From the NCBI GenBank assembly GCA_022432975.1, contig CM039508.1, forward strand, positions 15,189,549-15,253,548: 64,000 nucleotides of DNA. Direction: 5' to 3'. A model generated the notes under the pieces. That model did not search any database, was not told the DNA's origin, and worked only from the letters and a program-made list of their open reading frames with translations. Source of the DNA: Begonia masoniana (taxonomy: Eukaryota; Streptophyta; Magnoliopsida; Cucurbitales; Begoniaceae). Positions 45,120 to 55,380 of this stretch are shown one piece after another (the stretch's first letter is position 1; the number at the start of each line of letters is the position of its first letter). Both the position numbers and the translations under genes were made by a program.

Positions 45120-46507
45120 ATAAATGTCCACCCCATGTGAACTCGTGCCAAAGATGACATCTTTCGACCCAAAGCCTTTTTCGTTCAACCCTTTATCGAG
45201 CCCACCACCTTTCTTTAAGCCTTTAAACATCCACATTGGTTAACTACTATGCAAGACAAAATTTCAACCCTCCATGAAACCCACACATGGATGTTAGTTC
45301 CTCTTCCTCAAGGAGAAAAAGTCATTGGCTGCAAATGAGTTTTTAAACTCAAACTTAACTCTGATGATTCTGTTAGCAGGTATAAGGTTTGATTAGTGGC
45401 CAAAGGCTATGATCAGACTAGAAGGGACTGATTATGACAAGACTTTCAGTCCGGTTGTGAAACCGACCTCGATTTGCATCACTCTCTCTTAAGCCATCTC
45501 TTTTGGTTGGGACATCCGACAACTCAACATCAGCAATGCTTTATTACATGGTGAGTTAACTGAGACAATTTTTATGCAGCAACCTCCTGGTTTTATCAGT
45601 CAGTCTCATCCATCGGCTGTGTGTCTCCCTATATGGTTTAAAGCAGTCTCCTCGAGCATGGTATACCAAGCTCTCTACTGCTCTGGTTTCTTGGGGTTTT
45701 TTTATTTCCAGATCTGACTCTTCCCTATTTGTGTATCTTTCGAGTTCAGTCATCATGGTTATTCTCATTTATGTCGATGACATTATTATGACAGGAAACG
45801 CAAATGGTCACATGGATCACTTGCTCAAACATCTCCATTCAAACTTTAAAGTTCGAGATCTTGGCCCTCTCTCATTCTTCCTGGGGATTTCGGTCACTCG
45901 CACTCCTATCGGTATGAGCTTATCACAATCCAGGTACATATCAGACTTGCTTAACAATGCTAACATGGATTCTTACAAGCCAGTCCCTATTCCAATGATT
46001 GTCAGCCCACTCTTATATCAACAGTCTGGTCATTGCAACTTGACTTGCTTTATAGACGCCGACTGGGCCTCTTGTCCCAATGATCGGAAGAGTACAGGTG
46101 GATTTTGCATTTTTATGGGTACAAATCTAGTCTCATGGTCCTCCGCTAAACAAAAGGTGGTGTCACGCTCAAGCACAGATTCCGAATACTAAAGTGTAGC
46201 TGATGGTGCCGCTGAGATCTTTTGGCTTCAATCTTTGTTAATTGAATTGGGTATTATATCTCCGTCAATACCTCTTATTCTCTGTGACAATTTGAGTGTC
46301 ATGTATCTGACTTCTAATCCAGTACTCCACTCCAAATCTAAGCATGTTGAGATTGACAATCATTTTGTTCGTGAGAAAGTACACAAGAAATTACTACAGG
46401 TTCAGTTCACACCATCCAACAACCAACTAGCTGATGCTTTAACAAAGCCCCTTCCTCATTCCAAGTTTCAGCTCTTTGTTTCCAAGATCTTCGACCTCCA
46501 GTCTTGA
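45120..46507 (+). pseudogene. pol: Copia reverse transcriptase and RNase H
   Basis: RT and RNase H make the DNA copy. The N-terminal RT part (45140-45700) is broken by many shifts, though GTDYDKTFSPVVKPTSI can still be read near 45425. From 45731 the frame is good: the active-site LIYVDDIIMTG (about 45765), a LGPLSFFLGISVTRT block, then RNase H with FIDADWASCPNDRKSTGGFC (about 46050) and WSSAKQKVVSRSSTDSEY, a TAA at 46190, and LLQVQFTPSNNQLADALTKP (about 46395), which ends near 46507. Confidence 0.9.
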
Positions 46508-46510
46508 TCT

Positions 46511-46520
46511 TGAGAGGGGA
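46511..46520 (+). promoter_or_regulatory. Copia polypurine tract
   Basis: TGAGAGGGGA directly precedes the TGTAAATG start of the 3' LTR. Confidence 0.75.
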
Positions 46521-46638
46521 TGTAAATGTATGTAAATGTATTTATTGTATGGTTAAAGGTTATAGTTTAGTTTTGGGTTCATAGTTACTTAGCTTAGTTA
46601 CACGTGATATATGTAAACATCAGATTACACAAATCAAT
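46521..46638 (+). repeat. Start of the copia 3' LTR
   Basis: It begins TGTAAATGTATGTAAATG and is cut after 118 bp by a family C gypsy LTR. The rest must lie beyond the window. Confidence 0.65.
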
Positions 46639-47337
46639 TGTAACACCCGGTTTCATTGAACCAATTTACTTAACCAACTTGTAGTGTACGTTTTATGGAT
46701 AAAATAGGGTGAATTAGTGATTAGGTTAATAAATAACTAAGTAATGGCATAATGGTAAATAGATAATTATAGTGATAACCTATTTAAGGAAAGTGATTTT
46801 GTGATTAATGCACTGTAGCCGCCACTATTTTCCATACTCTCTCTCTCTCTATATTCAGCTCAAGCTCAGCAGAGCTCTCCAGGCGATTCCCTCTCCAATT
46901 TTTCTCCAAACTAGGTGAGTCTACTTCGCTTTCGTGTTACATTATAACTAGTGATGGTAGAGAGGAGTTTAGATGTGAGCTTTGGTGAATGTTGTAGGTG
47001 GGAGTTAGTTTCGATTTTGTGGTGAATCAAGGAATGCACTATGTATAGAACTCCCAAACTAGATTCCTTAGATTTCTAGATAGATTAGAATGAGGTTTAG
47101 CAAAAATCTAATTGATATTCTGTTTATGACTTAGGTGAGCAAAACTTCCGAAGTAGTTTGAAACCGAGCATTTCTAGGAAGCCAGGTAAGTGGAGTATGC
47201 ATGTGCCTTCGGGCCTACATCACAAAACAGTAGGATTATGTATGTTTGAATTTGTCTGTATGTAATGCATCATATTTTGAAAGAATACAAAAATGAATTT
47301 ACATGTATTGGCATTGGTAAGAAATGAACAGATTGCA

Positions 47338-47530
47338 ACAGATAAACTATTAAGGGAACTAATCCGCCCCTTAACTTATGAAGGGATTTATGACTTTGGG
47401 AAGATTGATCCACTTCCTAATAGAATAGAAGGATCAGATAAACTATTAAGGGAACTAATCCGCCCCTTAACTTATGAATGGATGTATGACTTTGGGAAAA
47501 TTGATCAAACTCCCAATGGAACCGAGGGAT
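47338..47530 (+). repeat. Two copies of the family C LTR sub-repeat
   Basis: GATAAACTATTAAGGGAACT occurs at about 47340 and 47436. Each copy is about 96 bp. Confidence 0.85.
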
Positions 47531-48044
47531 CAAATCCGTGAAAGAATGTAAATGCAACTGAGATGTAAAAGTAGAAACTGCATGATTAAGATTTATGTTT
47601 TAGCAATTTATTTCATTATTGCTTCACTTATTTAGCATTAGGTTAATAGATGAGTTTTGTAATGTAGGTCAAGAAGCCTCAGAAGGTGTGTTCTCTGAGC
47701 ATGTTGAGGACTAGGCTGGTTGGGGGAGCACGTTCATGTCTCGACCTGGTGAACTGATGAGGCGGTTTAACTGATGTCAGTAGATGTGAAAGTTAGTTGA
47801 CAATGGTTCAGTTTAAGCATGCTGAGAATGTTAGTGGTAGTAGCAGTTTAATGTTTCTTTTATTTATATGGTCTGGTGTTTTTTCTGATGTGAAAACACG
47901 ATTTGGTTTTAGTCGTAGTTTACTATTCTGGTTTTTTGGAAGTTGTGGATTATGTTGTTTTGAAGGATTTTAGTAAAATGCACTAGTTCTTTTAGTAGCC
48001 AGAGCTGTTCTTTATTTAGAGTGAAAATGGTTCGTATACTGCTC

Positions 48045-48490
48045 TGTTGCCTATTGGTGAAAATTGGGTACTTCTGTCTATCGGTGGATGTAGTCCATCG
48101 GTAGATGTTGAAGTTTAGTCTATCGGTGGATGATGAGTTGTTCAATTTTTGAGTTAATGAGTCATGTGGGTTAGTTTAGTAGAGTCACATGATTAACGGA
48201 AGAAGGCGTTTATTTCTACTTCTACAGTTGAGTCTAAGTGGTTTCTTTTTTTTCCGTTGGTATTGTTCAGCGGAAGATGTGAATGGAATTTTGTCGTTTT
48301 GCGATCGGTAGATGTGAGTAGCCGACGTGTCGTTGACAGGTGTGAGCGGTAGATGCGTGAAAGTAGACGTGTCGTTCGGCTGACGCGAGCGGTGGATGTT
48401 GGAAGCAGAAGATGCCTTTTGTTTTTGCTTCTACCGCTGACACTATTAGCGGTAGATGTTGTTTGTATCCACATCATCCGCTGATACTGT
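48045..48490. repeat. Degenerate ATCGGTAGATG / GCGGTAGATG tract
   Basis: Words such as TCGGTGGATG, TCGGTAGATG and GCGGTAGATG recur. It is in the same LTR position as the tract at 27930-28395. Confidence 0.75.
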
Positions 48491-48701
48491 TCAGTTTCGT
48501 TTCTCTCAGCCAAACGTTTTAACATATTGTTTATTTTATAAATGTTGTTTATACAAAAAGTTTTCCGCTGCAAGATTTGATGATTTAAAGACTTAATCTT
48601 TATCGTTGAGTGAAATTTTAAAATTTTCCTTAAAAATTTCTTAGTCCTGTTCTATGTCATGAGTAGCGAACCGGGTTCAGAAAAATCGGGGCGTTACAGT
48701 A

Positions 48702-48713
48702 TGGTATCAGAGA
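48702..48713 (+). promoter_or_regulatory. Primer-binding site
   Basis: TGGTATCAGAGA lies three bases after the LTR. The last base differs from the usual TGGTATCAGAGC. Confidence 0.88.
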
Positions 48714-48853
48714 TATTTTGTTAAACCGTTCAAAGGATAACTCATCAGTGTCAATCGTCGCATGAAAGTACTCCAACAACTGTAAGTGTTTATGTTAATT
48801 TGAGTGATTAGATATTTATGAGAATAATTAACCTTGTACAGGAATTTAGTAAA

Positions 48854-49930
48854 ATGTCTAGACGACCAGGAAGACCAAGGGTACCAAGAGAGATACCAAA
48901 TCCGTGACGTGAAGAAGATCCTAGCGTAATTAGGCAGCTGACAGATTTGGTGCGTTAGTAAACAGACTTAGTGCGTCAGCAGTCCGATCAGTTAGGAGTG
49001 CTGTTAAACTGAGAAGTACAAGGAAGTGCCAACTCGAGTTCCAGCAGTGAGCATTCAGGAGACCGACTTCGGAGGTTACAGCCGCCCACATTTGATGGAA
49101 AGTCGTCCAATCTGATTATTGCTGAGGAATGGCTTAGGAAAATCGAGAGCATGTTCAGATGTGCCAACATCGGAGAAGGAGACAAAGTCACTCTGGCAAC
49201 GTTCCATTTGGCTGGGGACGCTTAACTTTGGTGGGAAACCATAGAGACCACCACTGATGTTCTGGCTATGTCATGGTCGCAGTTCAAGGAGATTTTCTAT
49301 GAGAAGTATTTTAACAGCACAGTCCAGGCTGCAAAGAAGGTAAAGTTTCTGAACTTGAAGCAGACATGGTCTGTTGCTGAGTACAGTAGGCAATTCGAGT
49401 CCCTGTCCAGGTTTGCTGGACATTTTGTTCATAAGAATGAAGATATGGTGTTTCGGTTTGTACATAGACTGAAGCCAAAAATTTATAGAGGAGTCAAATT
49501 TTGTGGTATTAAAAGGTTGTCATTCAGTGAAGTTGTGTCCACAACATTGGAAGTACAAGAAGCTGAAATGAAATGTTCTGGACCAAAGGAAGCCCCGCAA
49601 AAAGTTCATCCAGCCTCAACAGCAGAGAGAATGAAGAGGCCTAGTGAAGGCCAGAGTAGCCAAGGAATAGGAAGGAAAGTACCAGACACCAGGAAGTTTC
49701 CCCAGTGCCCGAAATTTTTGAAGAGTCACCTGGGCGAGTGTAGATTTGGGACGGGTAAGTGTTTCAACTGTGAGGAGGTTGGACACACGTACAGAGATTG
49801 CCCGAAGCCTAGAATCACCCGATGCTTCAACTGTAACAAGGTCGGCCATATCAACAGGGACTGCCCTAGCCTTAAAGAATGGCCCTGCTATGTTGAAACT
49901 GAGGATATTCTCCATGATGGAGTCGGGTGA
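48854..49930 (+). pseudogene. gag: Ty3/gypsy gag with two zinc knuckles
   Basis: The ATG at 48854 is in the same frame as the open part from 49268. The N-terminal Arg- and Gln-rich part and FDGKSS lead to the gag core LWWETIETTTDVLAMSWSQF and YEKYFNSTVQAAKKV. Two knuckles are present, CFNCEEVGHTYRDC (about 49762) and CFNCNKVGHINRDC (about 49825), where the related gags here have one. Stops at about 48905, 48956-48961, 49006 and 49225 all fit CGA, CAG or CAA with C changed to T. Confidence 0.88.
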
Positions 49931-50173
49931 TGAAGACCAGCCTGCTGTGGTGTCAGGTACCATATTGATAAACTCTGTGCCTACTTTTACTTTAATAGAT
50001 TCTGGTGCGACGCATTCCTTTATAGCATCTGCGTTTGCTGTTAAGTTAGATGTAAAGTTTACCCCTTCTATGCATGTGTTTAATATTGCATTACCCTCTG
50101 GTGAACGCATGCACTCTAACCAAGTGATGCTTGACAGTGATGTGTTAGTAAGGAACGTGAGTCTATCTGCTGA
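49915..50173 (+). pseudogene. pol: Gypsy protease, N-terminal half
   Basis: After a frameshift the sequence DEDQPAVVSGTILINSVPTF leads to the active-site LIDSGATHSF (about 49997-50026) and LPSGERMHSNQV. It ends in SLSAD at the insertion. The second half ([19 protein letters not shown]) is at 61213. Confidence 0.87.
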
Positions 50174-51395
50174 TGATGTGCCCCATAGGCCCATTACACG
50201 GTCTCAAACCCAAGGTCATAATTTATCTAATTTATGCACTTACACTCTTGTCTCTTTTGCAGGTAATGGATTGTGTGGAGGCTTGGAGAACACCTTGGGA
50301 GACTTGAAGTGGGAATCCAAAGCTACGGATGTGGACCAACCAACACACTTAATCACTTGGAAATTCAAGCAAGGAGACCAATTTGCTCACATGGGAATTT
50401 GTCTTCCCGAGCCTTAATTGTAACCTTTTATTTCAAACTTATTTTGAGGCAAACATTGGCCTTCTTGTTAAACTTTATTATAAGCATGCATATTAGGCAT
50501 TTAGGGTTAGATGAATGATAAGTTAGATGATGGAATGGAAGTGGTTCAAAGCAAGTGCATGGAGTGCATGGAAGAGGAGGAATGGGCCTTAAGGAAAAGA
50601 TATCCATTTTGGCCCAACCTTGAGTGGAGGGGACCACTACCCTTTATCCAAACCATGGGCTGCCACTTGAGGGATTCTTAGAGGTTCTCCAATCAACACA
50701 AGGCCAAGGATTGATGACATGGTTATCACACAACCATTGGATCAAGAAAACCAAACTCATCTCGGCCATCCAAGCTATCTTCAAGATCCAACGGTTACAC
50801 CATTTTGAAGACCACTTTTTGAATCACATCCAAGCCATCCATAGGTCTATAAAAGCATGGTAATTGGTGATTGTAAGTTTTTTGGACTGATTTTAAGGAG
50901 CATGCACGGATTTCCCTTCCATGGTTGAAGGAGTTTGAAGAAACCAACAAGGTTTGCTCGGTTTGCACAAAACCGAGGGGTTGCGCCCCCACCACTCCCT
51001 TCTTGCTTGGTAGCTTGCAAGGGTTATATAGCCATCTTCTTCTCCATCTCCTTGGGAGTGGAAAACAGCAAGAAGTGGCCCCAAACCGTGTTCAAGAGTC
51101 GAGTTGTCTTCCTTGGAAGCAACTATTGCCAAAGGCTTCAAAATATTACCTATTGGCCGATTTCTTGAAGTTTTGCATATCTTTACAATCTCAATGAATC
51201 AGGACCACGCCTTCCACTATCACACACCTCACTCACTCCACTAACATCATATAAAGTTTCGTTTTCATCTAAGCACATTTGGTCATTCAAGTTCATCTTG
51301 CAATTTGTGTTCTTCTCGGCCATTTCTTGCCAATCCGAGGAGCTAACGATCCCCTCTAAGCTCTAAACGTTTTCTTGCAGGTTAGGGCTATATCA
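50174..51395 (+). repeat. 5' LTR of the young gypsy element
   Basis: Start TGATGTGCCCCATAGG, TATAAAA at 50848-50854, end GGGCTATATCA. It matches the 3' LTR at nearly every base. Confidence 0.95.
50848..50854 (+). promoter_or_regulatory. LTR TATA box
   Basis: TATAAAA lies in GGTCTATAAAAGCATGG. The identical site in the other LTR is at 60665-60671. Confidence 0.65.
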
Positions 51396-51397
51396 AG

Positions 51398-51411
51398 TGG
51401 TATCAGAGCTT
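51398..51411 (+). promoter_or_regulatory. Primer-binding site
   Basis: TGGTATCAGAGCTT lies two bases after the LTR, complementary to initiator tRNA-Met. Confidence 0.93.
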
Positions 51412-52930
51412 GGCTAGTTCCTTTAGGGTGCTGGAAACCAAGTTGGTTTGGTTCCCCAAACCCATTTGGTTGTCCAAAACCGATTGCACAAAACCGGGTT
51501 ACTTGATTCATCTTTTGCGGTTTTGTATGTGTGTTTAGTTTTCTTGTTTTTTTTGCTTTGTTTTCACTAAATACCACCCCTATCTTCTTTAAATCGAAGT
51601 TAACAGACTTGAGCATAGGTTTCTAGCTTATTTTCTTCACCATTTTCGTGCTGTAAATAGCTTCCACTTTTGGTTAAACAATTGCTAACTACTTCTAGTA
51701 CTTGCTGTTTTTATTTCCCTTTTTGTATTGCCACTTGTTCTGCTGTTTTATCCATTTTCCAGCCATCAAAAGAGCATGTTCCTTTCATAAGTTTTAAAGT
51801 ATAAACTCTGAATATTGTGATTGGTTTGCTGTTTGAGTTGGTTGCTCATGATTGGTGCTTATTTTGTAGCTAATGGACATGACCGATTGATGAACTAGTT
51901 GAACACCCGATTTGTCCAAAATTTGGCCTCTATTTGTATTGATTTTTGAGTATGCTTTATTTACGTTATTCTCTTGCTAATGAATGTTAACTTATTGATA
52001 TTTGATCTGTTTAAGATGGCATGAAAATTTGGGGAATTAAGCTTGCTAAAATCGAGAGTAAAAGTAAGCACAAAAGTGGTTTGTTGTAGTATTGTTAGCC
52101 GATTAGCATGACACTTAAATTCAACTTTGCATTGAGCTAAATCAAACTTTCTTTTATTAAATGCTGCTGTTATTCCTTGCTAAGTATGAGTAAAAAGTTT
52201 GGTAAAAGATGTATGCAAATTGGTTATGAACTTGTCACAAAACCGAGGCCTAAAATGCATCAAAATTTATTCTAGTGACTACCGATTATTGTTTTATTTT
52301 CGTGTTTTGTAAGCTGTTTTTCTGTATAAGTCCGAGCATATAAATCATCTAGGCTTGAGTTAACTTACCCTTCAGCTAAAGCATGTGCTCATTGTGGAGT
52401 GTTTGGCATTAAAATTCAAATTATATGCTGTTTTTGGCAAAAACAAGACACACTTTTGAAAAAAACAGTTTTGTGTGTGCACAAATTTGGTAAGGTTGAT
52501 GTTGATTGTTGGGACCACAATGCACTTTGCTGAAAATGAATGTTGACCACGAATTTATGCTGAATATTACCTTTCAAATTAGTGGTTTGTTGGTAAAATA
52601 TTGTTTAATACTTGAATGAAAACCAAAGCATGAAATTTGGCTTAAGTCTCAAAATCTTGCATGAAAATTATCTAAACCGAGAACCAAATTGAGTTGTGAT
52701 TTTTACTTTTCTTAGTTAACTTAATTTGCATGTCCCCTAGAGTGTAAAGGAATAAATCCCTTTCCTTTTACTGCTTAGTAGTTATTTTATTTTTGGCCCT
52801 ATTATTCAAAAAAAAAAAAAAGAAGAGAAGTGAACTTAATTGAAAGCTTAGGTGAATACTTTAGTGAGGACAATTTTTCCTAATCTCCTAGGAACTATGG
52901 TTCAACAAAACTAAAATTTTCCTAATACTT
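51412..52930 (+). other. Long non-coding leader of the young gypsy element
   Basis: About 1.5 kb of AT-rich sequence with no frame above 100 codons and no motif recognised. An A-run lies near 52808-52821. It resumes at 55377 for only a few bases before the gag start, so the full leader is about 1.5 kb without the nested LTR. Confidence 0.7.
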
Positions 52931-55371
52931 TGTAACACCCCTAATACTGTACCCATTTTTTTTTCCCGTAATTATTTTTCTTTTTATACTTTTTACTTTT
53001 CTATGCTTTAAATAAAACTTAATGCGGAATCTAAACCGAAGTTGAAATCAGAACTGAAGTCGGAATTAAAACTGAACTTTAAAAGCATTTAAAACAAAAC
53101 CTTTAATAAATAATTAAAACTAAAACATTTAATAAAACTTAAAAAAAAAAACAAATAAAAGAAGGGAGGGCAGAATCGGAATTCTGCCCTCGTGAATGGA
53201 GCAGCGCTCGGTCGCTGCTCTGTGCAGCGACCAGGCGCTGGTCGCTGCTATGTGTGCAGCGACCAGTCGCTGCACACAGCAGCGACTTGACTCTCTGGAA
53301 ATTTTTGAGGTTTCCAGAGAGCAACCAACCTTTCACTTTAACATTTTCACCTCTCAGGAACGTGATTCCAGAGAGCAGAACTCAACATTTTTCATTTATA
53401 CTTCTCCCACATTTTTCTTAGCCAGAAACCACTTCTTCCATTCTTACACCCAGATCACAAAATACACCCGACACACTTTTAACCGAATCAATTTTAAGAA
53501 AACAAATTGCGTGGTTATGTTTAAAAACTGAGTATCCTTCAATACTGAACTTTTACCAAAATTACATTTCAAAACATTTTCAAACATCAAAACAACCTAT
53601 CAACTACCAGACCAAGCATCCTAATATTTTCTATACAGTTTATCATCAGTCCAAAATATCTCAAAAACCCCCAAAACCTTTACGTACATCCCCCACGGGT
53701 CAAAACGCGCCTCGACTGCTCAGCGCACACCCACGGCCATCATCCATCAACTGCATCCCACGCTAGGAGGAGGAACGTCGTCCTCACCTGGCTCAATGTC
53801 TCCTAAAATATCACCTACACCATACAGACACATATGAGATATTGAAATCTCAGTAAGCTACGTAAATGCAGATGCATGCGTGCAGTGCATATGAAGTTCA
53901 GAAAACATGCATATCAGACATATCAGGTCATTTCATACAGATTGCCACCGAGATATCAGCCCTCTAAATGGAAAGGATACATCCCGCGGTCGGACTACCA
54001 CTTTCGATTTAGAGGAGGGGGTACATGCTCGCAAACCCTACAGCCATGCCTGAGCCCCATCCCGCGTGACCAGATACAGATTACGTATTTTCGTTCATTA
54101 TTCATTTCATTTGAAAACTCGTGCAGAAATCCATTTTCATGCCATTTTGAAACACGTGATGCATGAACAGTTATAAGCATAATGTAACCATACAATAAAC
54201 AAACACATGTATACCATCAAGACCGAAATAAACTAACCTATAAACAATTAAACCTAACTACCCAACCAAAAGCAGATTAAACAAACAACTCTTCGGGGAT
54301 CCTCGATACGACATCGAAGTATGGTGTAGACCGATTGGTCAAAGTAAGTCACGAAAACTTACCTTGGGCGCGTAGAATCTCAAGCTTCGATCACGGGAGT
54401 CGTGTGTCTGAGGAAAACACGATATTCGTAGTTAAAACCAATTTAAACTATAAACGTCCAAATTACGAAATCCTTAACTAATGAATTTCCTAAAATTCCA
54501 ACTTAATAATTCGAAGTATTTAACAACGACATAATGCTCGATAACCTGGAATTCCGATTAACGAGTTTTTCTCAAAAACTCGGAAATTTACCAATTTTTA
54601 ACTTTTTCTCAAATTGATTTTTCTTCGTCCAATAATGTCCAATACGTTCAATACGTACTTAATCAAGGCTAACCTATTAATTACGAACCCTAATTCGCGT
54701 TTTTAACGAAAATCGATTGAAACCCTAATTAACTAAATCTCCGTAAAACTCAAAATAAACGCTCAAAGACTGAAGCTGCATACCTAGGGTAGCGAGAGGA
54801 GGAGAAACCGTGAAGAAATCGGAACGAACGGGAGGAGAAACGGAGTCGGATCGTGAGAAGTCGTCGGCGGCCGAGAGGGTTTGCGAAGGAGAAAAGAGAA
54901 AACAGAATGAAATCGCAGAATGAAATCGCAGAAGTGAAGGAAAGTTGATTTTTATTAAAATTAACTTTGGCAAATTACGTTTTCGCCCTTCTTTAGTTTT
55001 TATATAGATTTCTTCTTTCGGTTTGTTAATCGTCTAGCTATTCGGTTTCACCAAACCTCCACATTTCACCAATACGTCCAACTTGTCATTTGTGATTTAA
55101 CAAAACTGTTCGCTCGCAATTCGGACCTCGTTTACTATTTTTGCGAGAACGTCTTTTACATTACGAAAAGTGTATTTACCCGGAATATAGTGTTTGATCT
55201 CCTAAAATTCCCGTAAATTTCATAAAATTCTTATTATTCGTTAGGATCGTAATGACGCTTTCTGTTTGCGAAACTGATTTGATTTGACACATTTACTAAA
55301 AATGCCATTAAACAATAAAATAATAATATAATATAATATATCCAAAAAGTCCGTACAAGCCGGATATTACA
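52931..55371 (-). mobile_element. Family A solo LTR, minus strand
   Basis: On the minus strand it starts TGTAATATCCGGCTTG (55371) and ends TAGGGGTGTTACA (52931). It is flanked by a perfect TACTT duplication (52926-52930, 55372-55376). 2441 bp. It carries the hairpin module at 53167-53330 and, on the minus strand, a TATAAAA site (about 55000) and the CT-rich leader. It lies 9 bp before the gag start codon of the host element. Confidence 0.93.
53167..53330. repeat. Run of perfect hairpins in the solo LTR
   Basis: Stems: AGGGCAGAAT/ATTCTGCCCT (53167-53190), GAGCAGCG/CGCTGCTC (53199-53220), GCAGCGACCAG/CTGGTCGCTGC (53224-53248), TGTGTGCAGCGAC/GTCGCTGCACACA (53251-53278) and CTCTCTGGAAA/TTTCCAGAGAG just after. 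They lie at the place of the hairpin modules in the other family A LTRs but with different sequences. Confidence 0.92.
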
Positions 55372-55380
55372 TACTTAGTA

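Larger units (their letters stand above)
29138..46638 (+). mobile_element. Decayed Ty1/copia element, split by two insertions
   Basis: Copia order can be followed across the inserts: gag (29288-29534 joined to 39283-40060), protease, GAG-pre-integrase, integrase (to about 41500), RT and RNase H (about 45120-46507), purine tract 46511-46520 and the start of the 3' LTR at 46521. A gypsy element (29535-39282) and a GC-rich solo LTR (41508-45046) interrupt it, and a family C gypsy element has cut its 3' LTR at 46639. I find no 5' LTR or primer-binding site, so the left end is lost or unrecognised. Confidence 0.8.
46639..48698 (+). repeat. 5' LTR (family C)
   Basis: Start TGTAACACCCGG, CT-rich leader 46830-46850, paired sub-repeats, CGGTAGATG tract, end GGGGCGTTACA. 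It is the plus-strand counterpart of the minus-strand LTRs at 42417-44586 and 61860-64000. Confidence 0.9.

Noticed and set aside
50273..51197. Small frames repeated at 60090-61014
   Set aside because: They are duplicated because both lie in the LTR pair; no coding signature.
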